A stretch of DNA of 64,000 bases, taken from the NCBI GenBank assembly GCA_009192285.1, contig CM018607.1:1673736-1737735 (forward strand), in the 5' to 3' direction. Made by a program: the position numbers and the translations under genes. Positions 1 to 12,682 of the stretch are shown here, piece by piece (positions within the stretch are counted from its first letter, which is position 1; each line of letters starts with the position of its first letter). Below the pieces are notes generated by a model. It did no database searches and had not been told where the DNA came from. It saw nothing but the letters and a program-made list of their open reading frames with translations. This stretch comes from Morchella semilibera (Eukaryota > Ascomycota > Pezizomycetes > Pezizales > Morchellaceae).

Positions 1-272
1 CTACACAACCATCTATCTTATATTTAAACACGCACATTTCATTATTTTAAATCCTACCAACCTAAATTCCCACTACCTACATGTAAGTTCCCACATAATT
101 TGAACCAGGCCGCTCGGGCATTAAACCATCCGTACACGAGTGAGCACCCATGACCGACATCACGTGCCCACACCACCTTACCCGGCCCATTCCCCGCACG
201 ACCCGTAGCTGCCTCCCCCCCCCCCCACATTGCGACGCCCAATACCTAGGCCTGCTTCAAGTAATCCACAAG

Positions 273-989
273 ATGCTAGTCCTTACCCTGACTGCAGACC
301 TCTCCGGGTAGCTACCTCTCCCTGCCGGAAAAATTGTTACTGACGAGCATATTGGTAGAGTCACAAACCTTCGTCCAGATGATACGGAGGAGGACCCATT
401 CTACTACATGCTGAAGGTGCAATGTACGTCGTGCCGCGAGACCCATCAAAAGGTGGTCGGAATTAGTAGATTTGTAAGTTATGGGCTTGAGATAACGTGG
501 GGAGTGGGAGCGCTGGCTGATATGTTGTCGGAAATATAGGAGGAAAGGGAGATGTCCAACGGCCGCGGCGAGTCCAACTTTGTCTGGAAGTGTAAGAATT
601 GCACTGTAAGCTCCTAATCTCCCACCTACTCACTAGAATGCGGATAAATTTTAACACTACTTACAGCGCGAGTCTTCTGCCAGTAAGCTAGCCTAGCTCG
701 CCCCTCTCCTATGTGTGGGATACTAACTACGCTATGCATAGTGATCCGCGGAGCCCCTAAACCATACACACAGTGCTCTCCACCAAAGAAGCAGAACATC
801 CTCGAGTTCGAGTGCCGCGGCTGCGAGTTTGTTGCATTCAGCGCGGAGGGGAATTGGTTGGCAGAGGGGATCGAGTCGGGCACGAAGTTTGAGGATATCC
901 AAATCACCGATGAGTGGTATGAATATGATGAGAAGGCCGGTGAGGAGGTCACAATTAAGGATATTAAGTGGGAGATTAGACGCGCTTAG
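273..989 (+). CDS. CXXC-motif zinc-binding protein (DUF866 / C1orf123-like)
   Basis: Five exons: 273-307, 359-473, 540-605, 667-682 and 742-989. Joined they give 159 aa, matching the 160-aa human CXXC-motif zinc-binding protein (C1orf123) and yeast YCR090C. Visible signatures are the N-terminal strand ending in VTNLRP, a first CxxC (CTSC), a second CxxC (CKNC) that would complete a four-cysteine zinc site, and the conserved ILEFECRG and EGIESGTKF blocks near the C-terminus. All introns are GT-AG (51, 66, 61 and 59 nt); the last carries a TACTAAC branch site. Exon 4 is only 16 nt. The start is the ATG in frame with LTLTADLSG. The family is conserved in eukaryotes but its molecular role is poorly known. 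Identity is firm; function is not. Confidence 0.9.
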
Positions 990-1911
990 ATCACTAGACC
1001 CCGTCTATTTTCTTTCTTACTTACTTTTTAGTTTACACTTTTATTTGGCGTTTAAATGGATGGGTGATATGCTGCACTGGCTTTGAGGAGTAATGACAAG
1101 GAGGTACCAGGAATTGCTTTACGGACGGGTAGAAGTTCGAACTTTGAGTCATACGGTTCGATTGAACAGTATAGTAGGGGATGAGTGGTCATCAGATGGT
1201 ATTGCTACATGGTCTGTATGGCTGTTTAGACAAGTGGAAATAACTCTTCGGTTGGTAGCGCTGCTGCTAACAATACCATCTCTACACGAACCTGTTGGCT
1301 CCCCGGCTCCACCAATCCCCTTTTTGTTCGTCGTAGCACACCGGACGAGTGACAGCATGTGATGCCCCTTAGCAATGATACAAGCAATTGAGGGCAGACC
1401 AGAGGACTAGGGGAGAAGTATGAATGTGTGCAAGGAGATCGATTTACTCAGTTGTTTGAGTTAGGGGATCATTGTGCATCTAGTGGAGACGGATAGCCCA
1501 CGGAAATACCTTCTTGCCGCCCTTCTCTTTCTCAACAGTAGAACATCATAATATATCACTCGATCCATCCAGTTCTAGAAAGAATAATTCTCTTTTAGGT
1601 ATATCTACCGCAACATATACAAAGCAGCCAACCAGCTACTCTGATCAACTAACATACATGCGTCGCTACAATATCTACAGTTAACCACCGAAATATCGGG
1701 AGCGAGAACCTTTAGCGACTAAAAAAAACGGGAAATATACCCACTAGCCCTAAATACCGCAGACATAAAACAAGGCAATGAAAAAAAAAGGTGATAATTA
1801 TTAGAAGATATTTACCCTAACCCAACCCACATGCAAAACCCAAACGCACATGACTGCAAATGGGCTCCCATTCGTATTAAGAAAAAAGAGAGAAGGGTAA
1901 TAATTCCACAC
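990..1911. other. Convergent intergenic spacer
   Basis: This spacer lies between the 3' ends of the DUF866 gene and the minus-strand nuclear-type protein. The short open frames at 1093-1362 have no coding character. I see no repeats or RNA genes. Confidence 0.5.
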
Positions 1912-4329
1912 TTACTTCCTTATAATCTTTAGCAACGGCTCAATATGGGCCCTCCTGCTCAATCCCACTCTAAACTTAACAGGTACCTTATTAATTGGGC
2001 TATGCAAAGTCTTGGATTTCCCTTTCTCAACCATATTACTCGGCGTTTGAGGCTGAGGCCCTGATTTAGGGGCGGGGGAGGTGGAGTAGCCTTCTCACTT
2101 TCCTTTTCGCCGGCAATTTCCTCTGCCTCCGCTTCTATTTTCTCCCTTCCTCCCTTTGCCTTAGCTGCAACCTTAGAGAGCTTAGGTTCTTTCTTTGCGG
2201 ACTCTTTCTTTGCGGGCACCTTCTTTATGGGCTCCACAAGAGTAAGGCCCTCATCGCCCTCCTCCTCATCAGAGTCCTTCACCATCTGGTTCGACAATTG
2301 TACCTTCCCCTCTGCAGCAGCTTTCTTCGTCATGCGCGTGGCCTTGGCCTTGGCCCCATCTTTCTGCCTCTTGGGCTCGACACCGCCGTCCCAGTCTTCT
2401 TCGTCTGAGTCTGCCTTCCTACTCTTGCGTCTTTGCGCGGGAGCTTGCTTTGGCCCTGGATCCCCTTTGGATCCGATGACTGTAGGAGTAGGAGTAGGAG
2501 GGGGGATTGGAGGGGCAAGAGGGGCATCATCCATGTTCATGATTGAGATGAAAGGCGGAGCTCCACATCCTTCACCGCCTGTGGTGGAATTCTTCTTGAG
2601 CATTTGCCATTTATGTACTTTTTTGGGTTTGGGCGTAGGTTGATCCTCACCGGGGTCAACCGATGGGAGACTATTAATTACTGCAATTGAGCCCAAGGGC
2701 TCGTTTCCAGGGTTTATCGTGGTGTTCATCTTGGTGTCTACCTCAACCCCTGCCCTATCCATGGAACTGGTACAAGAAACCTGAACTGTGGCTGACCGTC
2801 TCACGGCGGGAGAACCAACTAACTCGTCCTCTGAATCGGAGATTGTCATAGTCTCGACTGGTTTGCTTTTACTTCTCTTCGCTTTGTGCTTCTGTACCTC
2901 TACGCCTCTATCCTCTTCTGCTACTGCAGACTTCCGCTTCTTCGCTACAGGCTTCTTCTTCTTTGTGTTTTTTACCTCGCCGGCCCAGGTGACGTCATCA
3001 TCCGATTCAGCATTAAGATCATTCATTGTCTTGCGTCTGGGGGTAGCTTGTGACATCCCTTGTCGTGCTTTACCCTTTGCTGCGCGCCACTCAGAAGCAA
3101 TTGGGAATACGCCGGGGTCATTGTCAGTTATAAATTCAAGATTCTGGTCTGTAACAGCGCGTTTCCTGTCTTTTCCTGCTTTCTTTGCTGGTAGTTTCTT
3201 ATGGGAACTGCTATGGGGAGGTGACAGTGCGCTGTTAGGGTGAACTGTTGTAGCTGCTAGCGGAGCTCCACCAGGAGGATTTGATTGCTCAAGCCCAATT
3301 TGGGATGGTAGCAGTGAGGGATCATATGGGGGATCTGGAATCGTGCTGAGTAGGTCTGACGAGTCATGGACACCGCTGTTACCAGGTGAATCCTCTGGTA
3401 GCTCAGTGGGCGACTGCCCTAATGGGACTGGATCATACTCTGCACGAATCTCCTCGGGGAGGACTAGGTGATCCTTACTAAGATCCACCATGAAGTTATG
3501 TGGTGTTGGTGGAACGGACTCTCCTGTCCCAGTGACATGTCTCTCAGTGCTCCGGTTGAAGTTGAGCGTGAGATTCCCATCGAAGCTCTGATCCGTGGTA
3601 ACAGCGGTAGCTACTTTGGGGGATTCCTTAGGCTTCCTTTTCGGCTTCGGCAAGGGCGGCAGTAAATCCCCTTCATGCGTATTATTCCTTGTAGATTTCC
3701 TCCCCGAAGTTGGGGTTTTGGCCGTGCTGAGCCGCAAGTCAAAATCCTCATCCGAGTCGTTGAGGAGATCTATAATCGACATTTCACCAGTAGACTTTGC
3801 CCGCTTCGCCGGTTTCTTCTTACTACTGCCTGGTTTTTTCTTCTTCTTCCCGTCATTGTGGTCACTGCTGTAGGCCTCGTAGTCATCTCGACTGAACGCC
3901 GTCTTACTCTTCTGTTCTTCCAGTGACAGCCGCTTCCGTTTACTTGGACGAATGCCTTCATCCTCCTCTGACTCACTAAAAGCATATACATCCTTCTCTA
4001 ACCTTCCACCCGTAGTCTGTGACCGCCTTGCCTTTGACCTTTCTGATGGGGGGTCGGCGGGGGTAGGGGAAGCTACCGTCCCAGTCGAGAGAAGCGCTGC
4101 GTGTGCTTCATCAATCTCTTTCCGGCGGATTTCTAGAGAGAGGGTGTCAGGACTTTGACTTTTTTAGGGGTGGATCGAGGGGCAAGTTAATACCAGCGGT
4201 GCTCGCAGGGTTGGTAGACTCGGACAGGATGGGGGCGGGCTGCAGCTGCTGGTCTTCAAGTGGCTCGTCTAGAGCTCCAGTATCGGATTCGTCTTCGGAA
4301 TCGTGAATGATGAAGTTGGGGTTTGACAT
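1912..4329 (-). CDS. Charged low-complexity nuclear-type protein
   Basis: Long disordered protein of about 760 aa, rich in Lys, Glu, Ser and Pro, with many basic clusters (KPKRKPK, KKKKPVAKKRK) and acidic DSDEDE tracts, as in chromatin or DNA-repair scaffolds. It starts MSNPNFIIHDSEDESD and, in my model, ends with a conserved-looking motif RVGLSRRAHIEPLLKIIRK. Proposed exons on the minus strand: 4329-4194, 4133-4077, 4042-2099 and 2060-1912. The first intron (60 nt) has a CTGAC branch and pyrimidine tract and is credible. The second (34 nt) and third (38 nt) are very short; single-base indels in GGGG and CCCCC runs would explain the same frame changes. The long central frame (3782-1959) is certain, and the end in the alternative frame is strongly suggested by the C-terminal motif. 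I do not recognise an enzymatic domain. An alternative start is the in-frame ATG at 4112. Confidence 0.7.
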
Positions 4330-7300
4330 TTCTTGCTGGTGGGGGGACGCGTTGGGAGGGCTTGGAGGGGAGACGCGTTGAAGTGGTGAGTGAGGGGCGC
4401 TAGTGGGAATTAGGGATGATAGTTTCAACCATGCATGGGTGCACAAGTATGACCGCACAATCTTTACTCGATCGAAGTCATATAGGGTTTTTATGAAGTT
4501 TGATTTCTAGTTTCCCTACTAGCTACATACGTGTAGCGAGTAATGTTCTAATTATGAGTGCGTTAAATTGTATGGCCTTGAAAGCCTTCTGTCTTTGCAG
4601 GATCATGTCTCGGCCAGCGCTGCAGCTTAGACTGGCATAAGTTGGGTAGGACTAATTTATGAAGCGGCAAGATTGGGAGTACCTACTAACATCAGAGGCT
4701 GTCGAGTGAGAAGCTGTGAACCTAACTAGAATTATTTGTAATTAGGTTTCCCCCTTTTTAATTAGGATTTTGCACTCTATATCTAGACCCATTCTCATTC
4801 AAACTTAATTCCGTCTAGAGCCTCTTCTAGCTTTCTATGTTCGTTACTGCTCTCGAATTGATCATGAATAGTAACTCGCCCAATCTTTGAAATATAAGAT
4901 GTAGTTTTCTCTACAGTACTCGCCCTAAAATAGCTAATTATAGAGATTTAAAGGTACACCACCACGTCGTGGGTGTTGATCTAATAAATGCTCATTTAGG
5001 GCGTTTGGAGATATAATAAGCATAGTTTTGAATATTTATAGTAGAACAAGTCCATGCCTTGGTTTTAGGCGAATGCAGAATGTCCTAAATCTCCTTGATA
5101 TTCCGGTCTTCAGTCGGAATCAGTCGGAATCACGTAGAATACCGAACCCGCTGTGCCCGTGCCCAACTTTTTTAGTTAAACCCACAAGTCTAATCACTCC
5201 ATGTAATACAATTAACGGATTAAACAGAAAAAAAGAAAATCCGTCCATGTAGTTAAATCGAAAAAAATGATATCAACCAGTTCGAAATTCTTCGTATTGA
5301 AGGGGAAAATGTCTAGGTGCCACACGTTATTTATATATTAGCTTTGGTTTTGACCCTTTGATTTTACTGCGTTTTATGTGCAGCCAGTATAGCAAAAGTG
5401 TTCGTGATACAGGGAAACGCCCTGCCCCGAAATGGGAATCACAAATACTTCCGTAAGGCAGCCGTATGTTACGTCTAGATTTTATGTTAGGACAAGGAGG
5501 TATAACGGCCTAATTGTGAAGAGGCAATTTTCTGTATAAGAGACCAGGTGCTATGAGATATACTTTGGCTCTCATAAAACCTGATATGACGGTTGAAGAG
5601 TGAAAATATTTGATATCGGACCGTCATTAGGACATCCGAAATTTCAGATCGTAAAAAAATTGTACTATCATAACCAGCTATATATATATATATATATCCA
5701 TCTTGAAGGAGTACCCTATTATACGTACGAGACGGCCGCGGATGTCTTCCTATGTCGAGTAACTAGAGTATCCTGTCGTAGCAAAACCCATCATACTCCC
5801 TAAAACTCAACTCAAATCTTGTGTAGTTGGAATTTTACGTACGTCCCGGAACTCAGGTACCCCAATTAAAAGTTAATTTTAGCTTTCCGGCGTTGAGGAG
5901 AACCCGAAACTTAATGGGGTGTACTTTGGGGGTACGTGTCACAGGTCGTATTGGGACCTATTATAGTAGGTACATACATGTACTCTCCCAATCACATCCT
6001 CTCCTTAGCTCCCCATTACACCCCTCAGCCATCCAAGGTCCAAGTCCACTCCATAGACCCAAAGACATCGGCAGTCCCAGCCCAACACCTGCTCTGGCCT
6101 ACAGTTAGTGACTCCAGGACTCGATGAAACACGAAAGGTATGATTCTATCCCGATACGCAGTCAGATCAGAGATGCAGAGATGAGTCTTACCTTCTAATT
6201 TTTGCAGTAAGCTACATGAGTTGTTCTTCAAGCTTAATGACGAACTTGCGAAATATTGATAGGTATGCTCCAATCGAATGCCAACTCATCCCGATCTGAA
6301 GAGCGATGCTAGTGTGAACGATGCTAGGGCTGATGGAGCTCAGAGCTGAGGGGGTAGACATCCACGTGCAAGAATATAAAATCAGAAAACAGATGAGATC
6401 TCATGAGCCATCACTCCATCTATAGATATCTGCCGGTCTGGGCTTTGCTAACTGAGTCCGCGTATTATTATCACATGGAAATGCGTCACAATCATCCCTT
6501 TCAAAGATGCATATTGAAATCTTCTTTCCTTGATTTCAAGATCTTTACGAGATAGCCTCCGGGAAGCAACAGCTCACCAACTCCGTTTAAATGCGATGCG
6601 ACCCGCATCCCAGGGTTAGGGTTGTTAATATACTCGCTGTGCCAAGGATAAAATCGCAGAGCACCAAACGTTGAACCTAAGCCAGCACATACACCCCCTC
6701 CGCGCACCCGCGCACGCATCATAATTCGTAGTGATCGAAATATATGTATTTTTTTATAGCATATACAGAACCTGAGGAGCATGTCGGAGAAAAATTCTTC
6801 CTCCAGAACACCATCACAACGGTCCGGTCCGGGGGTCCGGATAAAGATGCAAAGTCCTTTAACCACTCAATTATTTCAGGCTATAACATCAACTCTTGTT
6901 GATTATCATCATACACGTATGTTTGTTGTCTTGACGCGCTGGCCATGCGGCTTGTTTAGTGCTATGGGGGAAACAAATGTGCGAGTGATTATCTGTGATC
7001 AAGAGATCGCACTAAGCTGCCACGTCGATGAGGGGGAAAGTGTCTTGTGTAAAAAAAAGGGGGGGGGGAAACAACGAACAAAGTCTTTACTAAGTAATAG
7101 CTGCAGGCCACTTTATTCTTATGCGTTCCTGATCTAACCCCACGATCCACCTTTCTTTAGCCGTGGAAACGCTTGAATCCTACATCTCGATAACTACTGA
7201 ACCTAATGGTATCTCGAGTGACTTCCTGTGATGTTTGTCCCGGCCGGGCCGGGTTTGTTGTTTACAATCTGGTACAAAGCTGCATATTCCTTTTCCCACT

Positions 7301-8057
7301 AAATAGCCCTTCGGCTCAATGAGTCCAGCACCGGATACATGTCCGTGTGGACGGGCGACTTATTTTTGTTCGGGATTTTTTTTTTCAAGTACGAAGAACC
7401 TTGTTTTGTTTTGTTCTCATAGGAGAGCTAACGATATGTATCTAATGGGATATCGTTTCAAAATTTCCATTCTAGGTTAGGGCGCCTATCAGTTCCTATC
7501 GAACCCGGAATGTACGTAATATTCCGAGGTTATGGATACACTTAATCTTATAAATTACCTTATTTTGACTTCAAATACCGTCAAAAGATTAGGAGATCCC
7601 AGGAACTTGTGGGGGCGAGTTCAGTAACCATAACGGGTCATGACACATCACTCGCAACATGTATCAGAGCTACACCGGGATCCATCCCGGCTCAAGATCG
7701 ATCAACTTTCAGGACTTTTTTGACACTTGAAACAACTCTAGTTAAAATATATTTAGCAGAAATAGTTTCATGCAAATTTTATGGAATTCACCAATGATAC
7801 CCCGCACTTCAGTTAGTACCCCGCATATATGCGCAGGGACAACACCACCACATGGGGCCACCGCCAATCCTGCAGGAAGTTTTTGTTTCGGTGCCATGCG
7901 TTGTTTAAGGCTGTATAATGTTATAGACACAAATATACTACTCCCGTCCGGCGGTAAAAGTTCTTTTTATTTAGAGTGAGCCCCGCCTCAAAAAGTCCAT
8001 CCGTAAAACATCTATCCACACTCTGTATTCCACACAAAAAGTCACAAAACCACAGAA
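4330..8057. other. Divergent spacer of 3.7 kb
   Basis: This is the space between the divergently transcribed nuclear-type protein and the NmrA-like gene. It is AT-rich, with a (TA)n run at 5679-5697 and one TACATGTA palindrome at 5975. Frames such as 6501-6866 (minus) and 6781-7137 (plus) look random. No gene or transposon was recognised. Confidence 0.5.
5679..5697. repeat. (TA)n microsatellite
   Basis: Uninterrupted alternating TA, about 9.5 units. Confidence 0.9.
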
Positions 8058-9021
8058 ATGAGTATCGTTGTCACCGGCGCAACCGGCGCTCTAGGCAGTT
8101 CCATCATCAAGCACCTACATGCTTTCAACCAAGAGCTCGAGAATCCAAAGCAGATCATTGGCACATCACGCGACCTAAGGAAAATCTCGGATGGGCTCAA
8201 AAACTTGAAAGGAGTGGAGTTCCGCTATGCCGACTTCGATGATGATTCAGCCATCCTAGAGGAAGCTTTTGCAGGTGCTGAAAAGGTGTTGCTCATATCG
8301 ACAGATGTCTTTGATAACGAGAAGAGAATTGTGCAACACAAGAACGCCATCGATGCAGTGAAGAGAGCAGGTGTGGGGATCGTTTACTACACGAGCTCTT
8401 ATTATGGAGGATACGAAAACAAGAGCGTATCAGAGGTACAGCAATTGCATTTGGAGACCGAGGAGTACATTAAAAGGTTAGAGTTCTAAATCGGTGTTAA
8501 GAGATATCTACTAATTGATGAGTTTAAAACTTGATAGATCAGGGATCAACTATGTGATCCTGCGTGAAGGCATCTACGCTGATAGTTTCCCTGTAATGCT
8601 TAACTGGACTCCTGACACCACCCGCATCGTTGTCCCTGCCGACGGCCCCCTATCCTGGATCTCACGAGAAGAACTCGCAGAAGCCAACGCACGGATACTC
8701 CTCAGCAACAGCAAAGAGTACCGGAATACTACTGCTCTTTTGACCGGTTCCTCTACTCTCACTCTCCGTCAGATTGCCGAACTCATCACCGAGGTCACTG
8801 GAAAACCATTGTCGTTCGAGGTGTCAGAGGAGGCGTATGTGCTAGCGGCACTGAAAGCCGGACAGAATGAGAAGATTGTCAGGACTTTTGTGACTATCTA
8901 TAAAGCGCTTGCAGCGGGCGAGGGCGATATAGTCGACCCGCTATCAGAGATCCTATTGGAGAGGAAACCGATAGCTCCGAGGGAGAAGATAAGAGAGATA
9001 CTCGAGAAAGGAAGAAAATAA
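8058..9021 (+). CDS. NmrA-like / quinone oxidoreductase-2-type NAD(P)-binding protein
   Basis: Two exons, 8058-8476 and 8538-9021, give 300 aa. The 61-nt intron (GTTAGA...GATAG) restores the frame exactly between EEYIKR and SGINYVIL. Residues 1-15 carry the glycine-rich nucleotide-binding loop VTGATGALG of atypical SDR/NmrA proteins. Later blocks YYTSSYYGGY and ILREGIYADSFP are typical of the NmrA/QOR2 branch, which binds NAD(P) and acts as a redox sensor or quinone reductase. The length fits the family. It stands alone with no co-oriented partner close by. Its substrate cannot be read from sequence. Confidence 0.9.
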
Positions 9022-9756
9022 ATTCATAACTTTTCTTTTCTCTAAATTTTCTCCCAACAATACTCTATTTGCTATAATTTCCAGCTTGATATCCTGTTTC
9101 CGGAACGCTATGCATGTAATCGATAAGTTTTGTAGTTCTTTATCCTGTAATCTCTTTCATTTAGCACCTCGTCTAAGCAGCCATTGCTATCAAGAAAAGC
9201 AGGTGTATAATAACTATTCCTTTATTTATTTTCCTGGGGGGTTATATATGAGCCTGGATATTACCTACTTTACAACTACATCTTGCATTATGAGGTGATA
9301 ATACATGTAGAGTACGTACCTGTACTTGATGTAGTTTATGCTTGTGATATGAGTAGTCAGTGATTGGTGACTGGATTGGTTTCTCTCTCCATAATATCCT
9401 GAATTCTGAAGTTCAAAAAATTGCTTCTTCCTTCACTGTGAAGTGAATACCCGCGGCACCTGCCAAGAGGAGGGGAATCCGTTCACCCCACCTGACTCAG
9501 CAACAGAGGAAAGTTCCCCTGCCAAAAAAAAAAAAAACCGCTGATACAACATCGGATGATCATCTATGGAACATCCCACTACTAACCAACGCCCTCAATT
9601 GGTCATGAATTGACCGCCCCCCCGTCTTCCGCCCGCCTGTCACACACGCACATACCCATCTACCTACTTCTCCCCGCTGCCAATCTCCGGTATTACCCCA
9701 GACACCCTCACAAACTTTTGTCTGCATCACCAAATGGCGCTGGAGGAGAAGAAGAT
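9022..9756. other. Spacer and 5' leader of PPR-type gene
   Basis: Contains a run of As at about 9523-9536 and one TACATGTA (9302). The frame of the next gene is open upstream to 9610 but has no ATG before 9757. Confidence 0.5.
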
Positions 9757-11856
9757 ATGCAACCTTTCCTTTTCAGAGCCTCTTCTTCTCTTACTCGACC
9801 ATCCTGCGGCGGTTTCTCATCATCAATTGCAATCTCCTATTCCTGCAGGACATTATCTAGCGGGGCAGACAGAGCCGAGTGCTTGCTGAAGAGCAAGTTT
9901 GGCGAGTTCTATAAAAGATTCTACTCTGCTGTTAGTAAGGATACAAGGTTGACAAAGAAGGGCGCTGGCAGCGGTGACGGAACCGGGGCAATGGAGTCTG
10001 GGGGAGTCAGAGTGACACGTTCGAAGACTCGGAGAAGGAGGAGGCAGAGGTTGGCTTTGATTTACGAAAATGGACTTCAGGGCGCAAGGACGAAAGGTCA
10101 ATTTTCGCCATCACAAACATCGACGCTGCCCCAAAGTAGCAGGGTACCTGAGTACCAGATAACACCCACACGCCATCCACCGAATAAGCTCAAATCAGCT
10201 CGCAAGCCGGACTTAATCTCAAAGGAGGCCGTTCTTAAGATCGAAAGCTCTACTACAAGGTTGACGTCTCGGTTCATCGAGCATGTTCGTCTGAGCCGAG
10301 AGCTGCGGGCAAAAATTAAGCAGCTATCCAAGCAACGACGCCAGATAAATAAGAATGAGGGTGAAGTTATCGAAAGAAATCCCGAATCAGAGCAAGAAAT
10401 CGAAGATATCAAGAAGTCCTTAGACGACGAAATGGCCTTGTTGGACAAGACCCTCGTGTACATCTCTACCCACTATTATGATTTACCTGAGTCGGAACCC
10501 GAACCTATTTCTTCAGCAGATATCAATCTAGAGCCTTCCCAAAACCAAAACCCTGTTTTGATGCCCTACATGTCCCCCTTCCCAAACTATTCCACAAGTC
10601 CTCATAGTATTTCTCTCAATCAATCCCTTTTGCGCTTACTAGGCATGCGCCCTCCTCCTCCGGCGCTCGTTGCAAGGATCTGCTACAACCTACTCAATTC
10701 TCCACACCCACCGAACGTACAGACTTACAACATTCTCATTGAAGGGTTTACACGTATTCGCAGCGGATCTCTTGCACACATCGTATTCCGAAATATGCTT
10801 CAAGGAGATCTCGGACGTAGTGCAAAACCCAACGAGGACACGATGGTCCGCATGATCAATCTCTGTGTCAAGACCGCCGATTGGGAAGGGTACAAACGTA
10901 TCGCCAAAATAACGAATGAGCGAAATATGGCTCGGTGGTGGGGTTTTGGAAGAAATCGAACTCTTAAGACTAGGGAGCAGAAGTGGAGGGGAAAGCTGAC
11001 TCTCGAAGCGTTGACTCATGGCGCTGCTCGCTTCGGTAAGGCACAACAGGTGATGGTTTACCTACGTGCCATGTCGAGGGAATGCCCAGATGATCCGAAG
11101 CCGAGTATCCCATTGTACACATCAATCATGCGCATGTGGCGGGAAATGAAAGGGTGGGACCAAGGGCTCAATTGTTGGAGGGATATCATGAAGCGAGATA
11201 AGGAGTGGAATTGCGATAAAGTAGGTATGCCTGCTGACCTCAGGGCATTCCGCGAAATGTTGAGGTTGTGTCGAGACTGTAAGAAGGCGGCGATGCATAA
11301 AAAGATACTTCACTTGGCTTTTAATAGAGGATTTGAGGAATCAGAGTTATTGGACCGCATTGACAAGACCAAAGGGTTGTGGGTTAGAAGCACCAACAAA
11401 ACGCCACATATTAGGGGTATGAGAAGGATAGTCAAGAGGGACGATGTCGGAATTCTTGGCTCGTTGGAGGAAGGATGGGGGGATATGGAGGACTTGGAAT
11501 CGGCGGGAAATTTTGATGCCTGCAGTACTAGTTCGCGCTCGGCGGATCGTGTGAACTCTCGTGTCTGGCACGATATCCTATTCCGACGCATGCGTGAGAT
11601 TCAGTATGATAGTTTTGTTGGAAAAAATCTCAAAGACCAACTTAGGGAACACCACCGAAAACGAGAGGAACGAGAGGAACGAGAGGAAAGGCAAAGGGCA
11701 CTGAAAGAGAGGTCTGTTGATAATAAACGCAGAAATTCGAGGGGAGGTATTCTGAAGGGGCAAGTTGAACGCGATCCTTCAATTGAGGATGGGGCCCGAA
11801 GATGCGGCAAACGATGTGCAAGAGCTCCGAGAAGAATTAGCAAAAAAGTTAACTAG
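9757..11856 (+). CDS. Mitochondrial PPR-type protein
   Basis: Single exon of 699 aa from the first in-frame ATG. The N-terminus (MQPFLFRASSSLTRP...) is rich in Arg, Ser and hydrophobic residues with few acids, as expected of a mitochondrial targeting peptide. The mid region has PPR-like helices: PNVQTYNILIEGFTRI, then AKPNEDTMVRMINLCVKT, then a block around PSIPLYTSIMRMWREM. Pentatricopeptide proteins bind organellar RNA and act in maturation or translation. A Lys/Arg-rich C-terminal tail carries an imperfect EERE repeat. The exact fungal subfamily is not recognised, so the target RNA is unknown. Confidence 0.75.
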   Translation: MQPFLFRASSSLTRPSCGGFSSSIAISYSCRTLSSGADRAECLLKSKFGEFYKRFYSAVSKDTRLTKKGAGSGDGTGAMESGGVRVTRSKTRRRRRQRLALIYENGLQGARTKGQFSPSQTSTLPQSSRVPEYQITPTRHPPNKLKSARKPDLISKEAVLKIESSTTRLTSRFIEHVRLSRELRAKIKQLSKQRRQINKNEGEVIERNPESEQEIEDIKKSLDDEMALLDKTLVYISTHYYDLPESEPEPISSADINLEPSQNQNPVLMPYMSPFPNYSTSPHSISLNQSLLRLLGMRPPPPALVARICYNLLNSPHPPNVQTYNILIEGFTRIRSGSLAHIVFRNMLQGDLGRSAKPNEDTMVRMINLCVKTADWEGYKRIAKITNERNMARWWGFGRNRTLKTREQKWRGKLTLEALTHGAARFGKAQQVMVYLRAMSRECPDDPKPSIPLYTSIMRMWREMKGWDQGLNCWRDIMKRDKEWNCDKVGMPADLRAFREMLRLCRDCKKAAMHKKILHLAFNRGFEESELLDRIDKTKGLWVRSTNKTPHIRGMRRIVKRDDVGILGSLEEGWGDMEDLESAGNFDACSTSSRSADRVNSRVWHDILFRRMREIQYDSFVGKNLKDQLREHHRKREEREEREERQRALKERSVDNKRRNSRGGILKGQVERDPSIEDGARRCGKRCARAPRRISKKVN

Positions 11857-12682
11857 CGACTAAGCCTAAAAGAGAAGTTAGGTTTTGGGGAGGAGCCACT
11901 CAAGTGTGAGGAGGTAATCTCTAACGTCGAGAGTGGGAATGCATATTCCTACTGGACCTTGGGAAAAGACAAATGTAAGTAGATTTTCTAAAAAGGTGGG
12001 TGCATGGATGTATATATGGCGGTGTTTGTTAGAGGTCAATTGCATTGGGGACTGGTGGGGGTGTTATTGTTATAAAGCATTTTTAGAAGATGGCTTTTCC
12101 TTCTGGTTCCTATTTTTTTGTTTCACTTTTTAATAATTGTATGGCCGATTTTCTTCAGCTAGGGCCAAGCAGGTGGGCAGGAGCTGTTGTTTGAAATGAA
12201 GTTATATCCTTATGTATAATTAGCGCGCGTTGGTCTTGAGCATTTGTCGCCGCAGGGAGGAAGGAGCAAAACCGTATGTTGCTCCAGATCAGTGTGTACT
12301 TGCACTGGATATATGGAAGTAATGCAGGGGGGATACGGGTGTAGGTAGCACGAGAAATCGTGCAGTGTGGTCAATGAGGATGTGCATCCTTCTTGGCTAT
12401 ATGAAGTTCAGTCACGAAGTCTAAACTACATGTAGTTAATTCAGGAAAGGAGATATAGACCGGAATCGGCCAGTTTAGTCAGGAGTTTTCAGTTCACTTG
12501 CGAAGTCAGCGGTTATAGGTCGAAGTTGGTTTTGACAGATCTGTAGCTGATCCCAATGGCAGCACAGGAGTACGAAAAGAATACATAGAGCTTATATACC
12601 TAGGGTTAGTGTCGATGTACCTTATATATCATACAAATCTATACAGTACGTTATATTGATCGTTAAACTCAATACGGTGAGC

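Noticed and set aside
6501-6866. 121-aa minus-strand frame
   Set aside because: No recognisable features; composition looks random in a long AT-rich spacer.
9610-9756. Upstream extension of the PPR-type protein
   Set aside because: No in-frame ATG before 9757, and the 9757 start gives a good mitochondrial leader.
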